Source of the DNA: Anopheles merus
Lineage: Eukaryota > Arthropoda > Insecta > Diptera > Culicidae
NCBI RefSeq assembly: GCF_017562075.2
Contig: NC_054084.1
Location: 31,761,158 to 31,825,157, forward strand
Direction: 5' to 3'
Length of the DNA: 64,000 nt
Positions 37,301-48,850 of this stretch are shown here, in pieces. Made by a program: the position numbers and the translations under genes. The notes beneath the pieces were generated by a model. The model had not been told where the DNA came from. It did no database searches and was given only the letters and a program-made list of their open reading frames with translations. Positions within the stretch are counted from its first letter, which is position 1; the number at the start of each line of letters is the position of its first letter.

Positions 37301-40007
37301 ACCGATTCTCCTTCTTCCAACACAGATCGCTGCTCAACTGCCACGACCGGGACTACGAGCCGTACATCGGGCAGCGGGGCGACTTCTGGGTGATGCGGAA
37401 CTACATCCGGGCGGAGCACGGTGATCTGCGGTGCCACGAAACCATCACCTACACGACGCACGCCGACTACACGTTTCTGGACAATTTGGTACCACTGCTG
37501 GAACGGTAACGGAGAACAATTGGTTGAGCAAAACATCGATCTAGAGCTTTAATTCTATATTTATTTCTTTCTGCAGGTGGAACGCTCCAGTCAGCCTTGC
37601 GCTTCACGCACCCGGCACGGACTTTGTGCCGACGATCAATTCGATAAAGTATCTAAGAGACTGCATACCAGAGAGTCATTTAGTCCGACAGTTTGTCACA
37701 TTTCATATTTATTTTAGTAGTAAACATATTCCAAAACTCGTAAGTATGGTTTCGAGGTGTTTTTTGCATAGATTTTCACTGTTTTTCAACATTTTTTGTA
37801 TGATTTGGTCAATTTATTGACAATTTTACAATCGATTTCGAATCTTTCCAACGTTTAATAGACAATGTACAGGGGTTTCCGAGTCTATTTTCAATGTCGA
37901 CATCATTTACATTGCCTGTGGGATGTTTTCCAACAGCTTTCAAATGGTGTATTGGCATCACGATAGTTCTATAGTTCTTACACATCATTTTCAACCCGCC
38001 TCAAGCCGGCTTGAATTTGACAGTTCTTTAGTGATGTGTTGAAAATCATGCGTACATAACTGAAAAAATATTGTTATGTAAACAAATTTTTTGACAGCTG
38101 TTGAAAAACATACTGCAAGCGGTGAATTATGTTGTGCACATTAAAAAGTGTCGTGGATAACCTTGCATAAATAATTCAAGCCAAACAATTGAGAATTATC
38201 AATACAGGGGTTTCCGAGTCACTTTCGAATGTGTGCATCATTATTCACCGGCTGCAAGATGTTTTTCAACAGCTGTCAAATGGTATTTTTGCATCGTAAT
38301 ACAATTTCAGTTCTTACTTATGATTTTTACCACATCACAAAGAACTATAAAACACAATCCGGTATGAGACGTGTTGAAAATCATGTGGAAGTATTGAAAT
38401 TTTATTATGATGAAATACACCATTTGACAGCTGTTGAACAATATCTCGCAAGCAATGAATAATATTGTAGACATTGGAAATTGACTCGGAAAACCCTGAA
38501 ATTGTGGGACAGATTCACAAATATTAGAAAAATTGACAATGCATGATTTTCCAAGTCACTTTCGAATGTGCACATCATTATTTACCGCCACATCATTATT
38601 CAAGATGTTTTTCAACAGATGTCACGTATTGTATGTGCATCAAATTCAAATTTCAATACTTCAACATGATTTTCAACTCATCACAAAGAACTGTCAAACT
38701 TAATCCAGCTTGAGATGTGTTGAAAATCATGTGGAAGTATTGAAATTTTATTTTGATGAAAATATACCATTTGACATCTGTTGAAAAACATCTTGGAGGT
38801 GGTGAATAATGATGTGCACATTCGAAAGTGGCTAGGAAAATTCTTTAATTCACTGAAATCATTCAAAAAATGTCGAAAAACTATGACAAAGTATCCTTAA
38901 AACTGCGGAAAATCTCAGTAATCTCCTTTTCCGGCGCACTTCTCCATACTAATGCGTTCCTTCTTCTCCCTCCCATTGCCAGGTTCCTAAACACAATCAA
39001 GTATTAGACACGCCGTACAACTGCTCGCTGGCGATACCGTACTTCAACGTGTCGGCGGCGCAGCTGTACAAGACGCAGAAGAAGCTGCTCTACCCGGTGA
39101 ACGTCGGGCGTAACATTGCCCGCGATGCGGCGATGACCCATTTCCTTCTAGCTAGCGATATTGAATTGTACCCCAACCCTGGGCTGGTGCACAAGTTTCT
39201 CGAAATGATCGCCCGGAACGAACCGGTGCTGCAGCGTAAGAATCCCAGGTATGTGGCGCTTGGTGTCTAGCTTGGTGCGTGTTGGTGAGCATTGTCTGAT
39301 GGGCGGGTTTCGCTCTCTCTCTCTGCTTTCAGAGTCTTTCCTCTGCCAATATTCGAGGTAGATAATAATTCACCGGTGCCGCGTGATAAGGCGGAACTGC
39401 AGGAGCTGCTGCGCAGCGGAAAGGCGATCCCGTTCCACAAGCGCGTCTGCTCGAGCTGCCACGGCGTGCCGAAGTCGAAGGAGTGGATCGCTGCCAACGA
39501 AACCGATGGTATGACCTTTAAGCAAGAGATTTTCTTTAGGAAGAAAACTAACTCGATTCTCTTTATTTGGCTAGATTTGGGCGTGTTTCACATTGGCAAA
39601 CGCATCGGGTACTTCGTGCACTGGGAACCGATCTACATTGGCACGCACGCCGATCCACACTACGACGAGCGGTTAAGCTGGGAGGGGAAGAGTGATAAGA
39701 TGACGCAGGTAAGCTTGGATGCAAATTTAATGAGTGTCCTTTTCTCTAACAAATCAAATTCAAAATTTAACTTTTTCCATCTCTTCTGCTTCCCAACAAC
39801 TCCCAAAAGGGCTACGCACTGTGCGTCCTCGACTACGACTTTCACATACTCGACAACGGGTTCCTGGTGCACAAGCCGGGCATCAAGGTGCTGAAAAAGG
39901 ACCCGAAGCGGGCGATGCTCGCGGCGAAAACGAACCAACTGATCAAGAAGATCATCTACCCGGAGCTGCAGGTCATGTACGGAACGCGCAAGGGCTGTGC
40001 TGTATAG
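34380..40007 (+). CDS. Glycosyltransferase family 49 protein (LARGE/B4GAT1-like), eight exons
   Basis: Predicted Golgi type II membrane glycosyltransferase that adds a sugar to a glycan acceptor; in vertebrates the related B4GAT1 adds glucuronic acid in the dystroglycan O-mannose pathway, but this enzyme's substrate is unknown. Exons: 34380-34690, 36908-37257, 37326-37505, 37577-37739, 38983-39248, 39333-39508, 39575-39708, 39810-40007, about 592 residues. The start MRRNWLLRCSIL precedes a signal anchor at about residues 10-27, then a glutamine-rich stem, then the catalytic domain. Seen there: ETITYTTHADYTFLDN, YPVNVGRNIARDA, ASDIELYPNP (DxD-like metal site), a CSSC pair, WEPIYIG and YDERLSWEGK. 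All internal junctions from exon 2 onward keep frame. The exon 1 donor (gtaaga at 34,691) leaves two bases over while exon 2 starts in phase 0, so an intermediate exon or another donor must exist. Intron 4 carries three MITEs. Confidence 0.85.
37870..38846. mobile_element. Three related MITE copies in tandem inside an intron
   Basis: Three inverted-repeat elements of about 300 bp lie end to end in intron 4 of the first GT49 gene: about 37,870-38,165, 38,205-38,498 and 38,540-38,846. The middle one is best preserved, starting CAGGGGTTTCCGAGTC and ending with the near complement GACTCGGAAAACCCTG. All contain the subterminal words ATGTTTTTCAACAG and its complement CTGTTGAAAAACAT, and a central inverted pair around GATTTTCAAC and GTTGAAAATC. 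They have no transposase. Differences between them suggest separate ages, or serial insertion near one another. Confidence 0.75.
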
Positions 40008-43000
40008 TTGAAGGGGAAACAACATTAGTATAGGGCCGGCGACACCGCTGGCAACGGTAGTACTAATGGTGGCGGTAGTAATGGTGCTAGTGATCCTGGT
40101 GGTGGTGGTATTATTGGTAGACGCTCGCGGACCATGATCTCATCGTCCTTCGGGTCGGCGGCGGTCGGCTGATCCTCGCTGTCGCTGCTGTCGGCGGCAC
40201 CGGGCGGCCCGCCGTACCGGGCGCACGTCAGCAGCCGGCGCAAGAAGGGCAAACCGAGGGGCTACGTACGCCGCCGCTAATGCCGATGACGGGCCGATGA
40301 GCGCACGGTCCGTGGCCATGGGGTTTCTAGGACCCCGTTTGGAAGTCTGCAGGGTATAAGAAATCATATTTTCGTAAGTTTAGGTAAGTAAGTAAGCCAG
40401 TCAGTCTGCGCGTGTAAGTGTGCCGAGATACGTGCGTGTATGTTTCTCTCCGTGTGTGTGTGTGTGTGTTATGTTTATGCAACCACCAAGCACAATGACT
40501 CGGATTAAGAACAAATAGCTATTTAAGAGTGCGTCCAACAGCGATCGAACTTCTGCTCGCTGCTGTAGTGGCAGTGGGGAAGCTCTCAATCGCGGGAACG
40601 AAAGGGGGTGGACCCGTTCCTGGAAGTGATATTACCTGAGGACACTTTAGTTACGATTTTAATTCGATAAGAAGATGCGGAGGCAGAAGTTCCCCAGGGG
40701 CCTAGTGATAGAATGTATGTCTGTCTGTACTGAGAGTTGTGTAAAGGAGAAGGACATGATAAGGTGAAGCTTTTTTTTTCTTCTTCGTTAAATCCTTCTG
40801 CTACGGTAGCACATTGTGCATCACCATAACACTGCACACAACACACTGCAAGGGCGCACGATGGAAGCAGCAACACCCTAGTCGCATAGTCGCATTCATT
40901 CGATGGTTCAATGTGTTTCGATGTGTGGATAGGAGAAGCGGATCAGTGTGCACAGGTGTGGCAATTTTATTCAAAGTGCATTGTGCAATAGGAATGGTTT
41001 ACTTTACCAAACGCCTCCATAGCAAAGCTAGCCACTGGTAGGGATGATTTTATAGTAGAAATTTGTCTTTTGGTTCTTCTTTTACACAACAATTATAAAT
41101 GGTCAAACCACTTTTTAAAAAAAGTTTTTTAAAAAGTTTTTTTCTTAACATTAACCAGCAGGAGTCGGTCTTACCACTCTGTTGCCCTGGATTTGTTATT
41201 GGTCTTGGTCTGCACAGTCCATAGTGACTGTTTATTGGTGTGTGTTTTTTCGTTCGAGCTCTAAACCGATAAAAGAGTTCTATATATGGCCCATTTATTT
41301 GAACCGCTTATTTACCTTTTTTTAAATCAGTGTTCCAGCATAGCTGACCTATACATCTGTTTGCAAAGATCAACAGTTCGTTTTTTTGTTTACCTAAATG
41401 CAGGAATCTTAAATGTAATGGACGATAAAACTGAAGCATTCAATTATGCGCACTGTATCATACAATAACTTGGTAGACATTTTACAAAAATTCAAAAAAA
41501 AAAAACGCACAGTTTTGTGTGAAGAATGAGGCGAAACTCGGCAACAAATAATCACTAATGTTAACAAGAAACAAGGAAATGACCAAGCACTGATCTAAAA
41601 TATGTTCGCCGGAAGACGAGAGTTCTGAGCTCCTCGGGCGTGTTTAAAGCAAACGAGAATCTCGCAACGGAGATGAACAATGTTCAATACAAGGAAATGG
41701 AATGAAATGGAAACGAAACAAAACAAAAAGACATGTGAGCAACAATAATTTTACCCTCCCCTCATACATCGTACTCACTAAGAAAGAAGCATGCATTTTT
41801 AATGCGTTTGATGCTTATTACTCTGATGTTTATTTATTGATTTATTGTACATTTCTTTCTGTTTTACTTGGTTTATTTTTTATTTTTTGGTTGCATTCTT
41901 TTGCACACTGAATCTCACTCTGGTTGTTCATTTATATTTCAAATAAATTCCTTTTCTTTTTGTGTGTGAGTGTTTTTTACAAAGAATCTTATCAAATTAA
42001 GAATCTTCTAACTCTTTACTAAGCTATATAGTATGTTGCTCTGTCTTTTCCGTTTAAGCTTAAAGCAAAAATATGCATAACACAACAACTAGTTACATAT
42101 CGAAACATAAACCAAGTAGTGTGATAACAATAGCTATTCTCTTCCAAGTTTCTCGATACCTACGAACAAAATACCATTTCTATTAGCATTATCCTAGCGG
42201 CTTCTATTTCCTTTGCCCATTACTCGTTCAATACATCTGTATTACGGTTCATTTAGCCAAAACAGGCAAAACGCAAACTAACACTCTGTATGAACAATTG
42301 AACGGATACAAGCAAAATAATTTTAAACAAACACAAGCACACACACAGTCTCGGTAGCGGTTGTTTATTTTACGTCTAAATAGTAAGTGCCTTATTCGTA
42401 CGAAGAAAAACAAAAAACTAAAAAATAAACACGCGCATAAGCATGAACCAAAACATGGGCAACACAAGAGAAAAATAGAGATGGAACATGGAAAATGAAA
42501 ACAATTGATTAATGAAAAGGAATGAAACAAAAAAAGTCCAAACAAATTGAAATCAATTTCGAAAGCATTCAAAAAAAGAAAAAAAAGAAATTAAAACAAA
42601 CAAAAAACACACAAAGCGTATAACAAAAAAAAACAACCTGGAAGAGTGATCAAGAGAGAACGAAAGTAAAACCTAATACTCTCCATCAAATTGAATTCAA
42701 ACTGTTTAACACAAACATACACTTACAATATGATGCAGCATGATTACCGAAATGCTCGAAACCTTTTCTCTCCCTCTCTCTTTCTATTGCATGATACACT
42801 AGCGGATATTTTAATCACTATACGAGCATTAGTTACGTACTGTTTATTCACTATTTTCTAACCACCCTCTCTCTCTCTCTCTCGCTCTATCCTTCTATGT
42901 AGCTTTTGAAAAATTACGTTAACCTTCTGTACATATATTGTAGCGTTAGGGGATTAAGTTAATTACTATCATCGAAGGTATCTTGCAAATTAAAAGCTCG

Positions 43001-44476
43001 AAAAAGTTAGCTCGCTAGAACAGAGATCCCGTTCCATTCTGCAAATGCTGCTGGTTCATTTCATCACTCCCTTAGACAGATACATAAACTGTAACGACAG
43101 CAGAATGGAGCGTAGCACACTATCGTTTATACTATTCATTGTACATAGCCGACAGAGCGTTAGGCAATTTGTGTTTTCTGTAGGGATCCTAATTGAGCTG
43201 TTGGTAATGGTTTTTTGTTTGTTTGTTTTAAAGCGTTCGGGTAGCTTGCAGATTTTAGCAGATCTTTCGTTACAGTACGAACCAATCACAACAGAACTAA
43301 TATCCAGTACCAGAAGCGAAACGAACAAAGTAAGGACGAGGTGTAGCAGGAAACTAATTGTGTACAGGTCTAAAAATGGAAACAAAAAAAACGAAGGAAA
43401 TAATAGGGAGGGGACTGACACGGAGAAATCATCGGGAGTAATAAATGTATTTCCATAGAAGTGTTCCTTTTTTAAAGAGTGTGCGAAAGTTCGTCAATTT
43501 TAAACAGTAGTTAAGGCCGCTTTGTTCATGATGACTCTCACTGGAATAGCTTGAATGTTGAAGATTATTATAGGAGATCAAGAGATTCTTCAAGAAGCGT
43601 GGATACCTTCAAGATCAAGAGATATTCCCCGGTTTCCTGTCCAATCTCACCAAGAGCATCCGAACCCATGACGAACATGTTGTTAAGCCGTGCGTTTAAC
43701 GATTGTACAATGAAGCCCGATAACCGATTTGTTATCAATAGCCCATCATTAATCAACATCCACGCACAGATTTCCCAAGAGATGATGCGTAAGCTACCAC
43801 GACTCCGTTCGATAATTTCACAAAACAAAACACGTCGAAATCGATCAAACCCAGAAAGTGACCGATTCACCCTTGATTGCCATCTCACAGACCGCAGCGG
43901 GGTGAAGGGAGGTGGTAAAAATTCCGATATGAAACTGAACGCCACCCTTATCTTATCGGTGCACACACCGTTTGTGTATCGCGAGGCGAGAGCGAAAGAG
44001 CGAGTGAGCGTACGATAAGCCAGCCAGGTCGGCCAGGTCTCACTAACCGATCATTCAGAACCTACCGTAATCAGTTGACAACGGTGACGCTGTGCGGTAC
44101 GACTCCAGCAGCGGATGTGAACCATAAGGGCCCCCCTCTGCCTATTCCGAGGTGTTAATTTGTGATGCTTTTGTCACCGCATCGAGGCGCACTATTTGTT
44201 GAATTGTGGACGTGATCGATGTGTTAGAGTGGTCGTTGGTTGTTGGAGCTTCAGCAGCAGCAGCAGCAGCAGCAGCAGGAGGAGAGAGCAAAGTTTGAAC
44301 GATTTCAATCAATTCAGCTCCCCCTTTTTCAATCGTGCTTGGGTCCGTGTGTGTGTGTGTGTAACGTACATGCATTGCACGCCAGACATTGGAAGTCTCT
44401 CGCTTGTACGTCCGAAAAAACATCAGACTTGAACCCGCTGTTACGAGAGCTCCGATTTTGATCGCACAACGATCAG
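40008..44476. other. 3' flank of first GT49 gene and intergenic region to the second
   Basis: The first 270 bases are G/C-rich and coding-like (see the finding at 40,029-40,279). From about 41,000 to 43,500 the sequence is A/T-rich, with several AATAAA-type words, for example near 41,942, and is probably long 3' untranslated sequence plus intergenic DNA. Open frames at 43,551-44,018 (+) and 43,568-43,966 (-) lack a recognisable domain. A CAG repeat at about 44,252-44,279 and a GT repeat near 44,347 lie just ahead of the second GT49 gene, probably in its leader. Confidence 0.45.
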
Positions 44477-46435
44477 ATGACAGCAAACTATAAGCCGTTG
44501 CGTGCGGACGATGCGGAGATGATTGCACGCCGCTCGACAGTACTCCGGACGGTGCTGCTGCTAGTGATCTTGTCCTTTGTGCTGTTCTGTCTACTCGGGT
44601 ACTACTACCAGCCGGCGGGCGGTAATCGGGACTACGCACGCAACCAGTACCTGTTGGAGGGAGCCTCCCACGAAGCGCTGCTGCGCCGTCTCAAGTAAGT
44701 ACTTCCGGCATGTGATATTGGGCGAGTGTGTGACGGACATTGTGTGTTGATTGTAAACCATCTCCACTCCATGTAGTGTGGAGGTTGGAGAGGTAGTGGA
44801 ACCGGCTGAAGTTATTTGCACGGTGAATGTTTTACCACGCTGTACCCTAATCAGACATTTGTTATCAGTTGGTGAGGGCGAAGTCGGTCTGTTTTGGCAT
44901 TGTTTAATGCCCCAAAAACACTCCACGATACAGGGTAATGTGCAGCGTCACATGAGGCTGCGTCATCATGATCAGGCTTTTTCATGCTTCTTCAGTTTTT
45001 TTGGAGGCAGCTTTGAATGAATTGCTTTACCGGTTGTGCATGTAGAGCTGCACGGCTTTTGCAGGCTCTTATCAAACAGTGCGATAAGAGTACCTCCTTC
45101 CCCCACCAAGCTCTCTTCACACATGCCGGTTGACTCACGCCGTCATCGATTGAATCAATTAGCAACACTTTAACTGTTGAGCTCATGGTCTTTTCTCTCT
45201 TTTTCTCTCTCTCTATTTCCATTCGTAGAACAATCCTGAACTGCAACACCCCGTCGAATGAATTCCAGCTTGAAACCCACGGCGATCACTACCTTCTGCG
45301 TAACTTCTACGCTCCAGAGCGGATTGTTCACTGTTACGAAACCATAACCTACACCACGCACGCCGACTACACCTTCTTGGACAATGTGGTGCCGCTGCTA
45401 GAACGTTGGTTGGCACCTATCAGTATCGCACTGTATGCGCCTGGAGTCGATCTTGACCGATCGGTAGCTCTGATCCAGTATCTGTTGGAGTGTCACGAGC
45501 AGAGAGCGCTGGTGCGTGACTTCGTGAGCTTTCATCTTTACTTTGAGTTTGAGCATCTTCCGCCGCAGCCAGTATCGTACTACAGGGAGTTGCTATCCGT
45601 TCCTCTCGTGGATTGCACTAATGTGACGAACGCCTGGAACTCGTTACTCCGCAACGACAACTCCTCAATGCCTACCTTCCGGGCAGCCAACAACCTAACC
45701 TACCCTGTGAACGTGGGTCGTAACATTGCGCGCAGTGCGGCCGGTACTCATTTTGTACTTGCGAGCGACATCGAACTCTACCCAAATCCCAACTTTATCC
45801 CGATGTTCCTGCGCATGATCGCGCACCCCTTCTACCAGTACACACTGCATAACCCATCCGTTTACGTACTGCCAGTGTTTGAGGTCGCAGAAGACGTCCC
45901 TGTACCGGTGGATAAGGCCCACCTGCTCGAGGATCTCCAGAGCGGTGATGCGATAAAGTTTCACGAGAAGATATGCTCCAACTGCCACACGGTGCCGGGC
46001 TACGTGGAGTGGCTAGCGGTAGTGAAGGAAGACTACACAATGGACATACACGTGACGGCACGGAGGGAAGGTGCGTACGCGTCCTGGGAACCGATCTACG
46101 TCGGCACAAAGCACGAACCGGAGTACGACGAGCGGTTAAGCTGGGAAGGCAAGGCGGATAAGATGACGCAGGTTGGGTCTGTGATCTTTTATAGCTTGAA
46201 AAAGTCATATTGAATGTCTTTTTTTTCTTTCCTATTTTAGGGCTTCATTATGTGCATCCTGGGCTACGACTTTCACGTTCTGGATAATGGATTCCTTGTT
46301 CATCGGCCCGGCATTAAAACGATCGCGCAAGCGAATCGACCGCCTCAGCAAGCGAAACAGCGAGCCTTTATGCGGAAAACGATTGCACGGGAGATATCTA
46401 CTCTGTATGGTGATCGCGAAGGATGCAAGATATAA
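44477..46435 (+). CDS. Glycosyltransferase family 49 protein, tandem copy A
   Basis: Exons 44477-44694, 45229-46171 and 46241-46435 give 451 residues. The ATG at 44,477 is the first in frame and gives a short cytoplasmic tail, then a single membrane anchor at residues 22-42, typical of a Golgi type II enzyme. The catalytic domain follows: ETITYTTHADYTFLDN at 110-125, YPVNVGRNIARSA at 231-243, the metal-binding SDIELYP at 252-258, CSNC at 322-325, WEPIYVGT at 359-366, YDERLSWEGKADK near 372-384, and a final exon with YDFHVLDNGFLVHRPGIK. Sequons at N204, N217 and N228 suggest N-glycosylation in the lumen. Introns are in phases 2 and 0. Compared with the eight-exon neighbour most catalytic introns are absent, so the copy lost introns or derives from a partly processed transcript. 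Donor sugar and acceptor are not readable from sequence. Confidence 0.92.
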
Positions 46436-46728
46436 CCCGGAGGACGTCCTCAGTCTCCCGTATTTTTCATATTCTAGTCAATTCCTGATGGAAAACACGC
46501 CTCCGTATTTTCTGGATGATCGTGAGCTTTATTCATACTGCTGCTGCGATCGTGAGGTGCCGATTACATTCCTTCTTAATTGTTGTTATTAATCTTATTC
46601 AGTCATCGTAGCCTCCATAGCAACGTTGCAAACTTTTCTTACCCATTTGACACATTCCACCGAGAGAATCAAGTAGTCCATTATTTAATTCGAAACCCTG
46701 TAAGTGGCTGCGTACAGACGATGTGGAG

Positions 46729-48622
46729 ATGATTGCACGCCGCTCGGCAGTACTCCGGACGGTGCTGCTGCTGGTGATCTTGTCCTTCGTGGTGTTCTAT
46801 ATACTCGGATACTACTATCAGCCTTCGGGTGGCAATCGGAACTACGCACGCAGCCAGCACCTGTTGGAGGGAGCCTCCCACGAAGCGCTGCTGCGCCGTC
46901 TCAAGTAAGTACTTCGGGCAGAGATAGGGAAGGGATTGTGTGTGTTTAAGAGAGGAGGGACACTGTGTGTTGATTGGTAAACAACTCCACACCATGTAGC
47001 GGTAGTTTGAATGGTATAGGAGCTGAAGTTATTTGCACGGTGAATGTTTTACCACGCTGTACCCTAATCAGACATTTGTTATCAGTTGGTAAGGGCAAAA
47101 GCGACTTGTTTTGGCAGTGTTCCAGACCCCAAAAATACACTCCACGATACAAAGTAATGTGCAGCGTCACCATGGCCAGGCGTCTTTAGTATAATTTTTT
47201 TCTCCAGTTTTTTCGAGGAAACTTTGAATGAATTGCTTTACCGGTTGTGCATTTAGAGCTGCACGGCTTTTGCAAGCTCTTATCAAACAGTGCGATAAGG
47301 GTACCCGCGAACCCTCTACCAATCTCTCCGCACAAGCCATTATTGATTGAACCAATTAGCGACACTTTAACCGTTGAGCTCATTCTCTTTCCTCTTTCTC
47401 TCTCTCTCCATTCGTAGAACAATTCTGAACTGCAACACCCCGTCGAATGGATTCCAGCTCGAGACGCATGGCGATCACTACCTTCTGCGTAACTTCTACG
47501 CCCCAGAGCGGATTGTTCACTGTTACGAAACCATAACCTACACTACGCACGCCGACTACACCTTCTTGGACAATGTGGTCCCGTTGCTGGAACGTTGGCT
47601 GGCACCGGTCAGTATCGCACTGTACGCGCCGGCAGTCGATCTTGACCGATCGGTGGTTCTGATCCAGTATCTGTTGGAGTGTCACGAACAGAGAGCGCTG
47701 GTGCGTGACTTCGTGAGCTTTCATCTTTATTTTGAGTTTGAACATCTTCCCACGCGGCCAGTATCGTACTACAGGGAGTTGCTATCCGTCCCTCTCGTGG
47801 ATTGCACTAATGCGACAAACGCCTGGAATTCGTTACTCCGCAACGATAAAACCTCAATACCTACCTTCCGGGCAGCCAACAACCTAACCTACCCTGTGAA
47901 CGTGGGTCGTAACATTGCGCGCAGTGCGGCCGGTACTCACTTTGTACTTGCGAGCGACATCGAACTCTACCCAAATCCCAACTTTATCTCAATGTTCTTG
48001 CGCATGATCGCGCACCCCTTCTATCAGTACACACTGCACAGCCCCTCCGTGTACGTGCTGCCAGTGTTTGAGGTCGCAGAAGACGTCCCTGTACCGGTGG
48101 ATAAAGCCCATTTGCTCGAGGATCTCCAGAGCGGTGATGCGATAAAGTTTCACGAGAAGATATGCTCCAACTGCCACACGGTGCCGGGGTTCGTGGAGTG
48201 GCTAGCGGTAGTAAAGGAAGACTACACAATGGACATACACGTGACTGCATGGCGAGAAGGAGCGTACGCAACCTGGGAACCGATCTACGTCGGCACAAAG
48301 CACGAGCCAGAGTACGACGAGCGGTTAAGCTGGGAAGGCAAGGCGGATAAGATGGCACAGGTTGCGTCTTTAATCTTGATACCCCCAAGAAATCATATTT
48401 AATTCGTTTCTTTCTGTCCTTTATTAGGGCTTCATTATGTGCATCCTGGGCTACGACTTTCACGTTCTGGATAATGGTTTTCTGGTCCATCGGCCCGGCA
48501 TTAAAACGATCGCGCAAGCGAACCGACCGCACCAGCAAGCGAAACAACGGACCTTTATACAAGAAACGATTGCACGGGAGATATCTACACTATATGGTGA
48601 TCGCGAAGGATGCATGCTATAA
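46729..48622 (+). CDS. Glycosyltransferase family 49 protein, tandem copy B
   Basis: Exons 46729-46904, 47418-48360 and 48428-48622 give 437 residues. It is a recent duplicate of the gene 293 bases upstream: in the aligned middle exon I count 16 amino-acid differences over about 314 positions, exon lengths are equal (943 and 195), and introns and the 3' flank are also alike. The SDIELYP site, CSNC pair and all other core motifs are intact, so it should be active. The difference is at the front. The codons matching the first 14 residues of copy A have no ATG, because homology fades near 46,700. I therefore place the start at the internal Met equivalent to residue 15 of copy A, which keeps the membrane anchor but leaves almost no cytoplasmic tail. 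Splicing from an upstream exon, including exon 1 of copy A, is an alternative. Confidence 0.88.
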
Positions 48623-48725
48623 CCCGGAGGACTCCTTCATTCCCCATTTTTCTCGGTACTTTCCATATTCTAGTCACCTTCAGATGGAAAACCTTCCCCC
48701 GTGTATTCTCTTGGTGATCGTGAGC

Positions 48726-48731
48726 TTTATT
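48726..48731 (-). promoter_or_regulatory. Poly(A) signal AATAAA of the chitin-binding gene
   Basis: Read on the - strand this is AATAAA, about 120 bases past the stop at 48,851. It lies inside the 3' flank of the convergent GT49 copy B, so the two transcripts probably overlap at their ends. The same word is present in the duplicated 3' flank of copy A, where there is no gene on the - strand. Confidence 0.5.
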
Positions 48732-48850
48732 CATACTGCTGCTGCGATCGTGAGGTGTCAACTACATCCTTCTTTTTGTGTTGTTATTAATCCTAATAAG
48801 TCATCGTAAATCGAGTATTAGAAAGTAGATGTCCACACTGTGAAGCGGCC

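Noticed and set aside
40380..40400. TTTAGGTAAGTAAGTAAG as a second recursive splice site
   Set aside because: The preceding tract is not pyrimidine-rich and it lies in the 3' flank of a gene; only a GTAA repeat.
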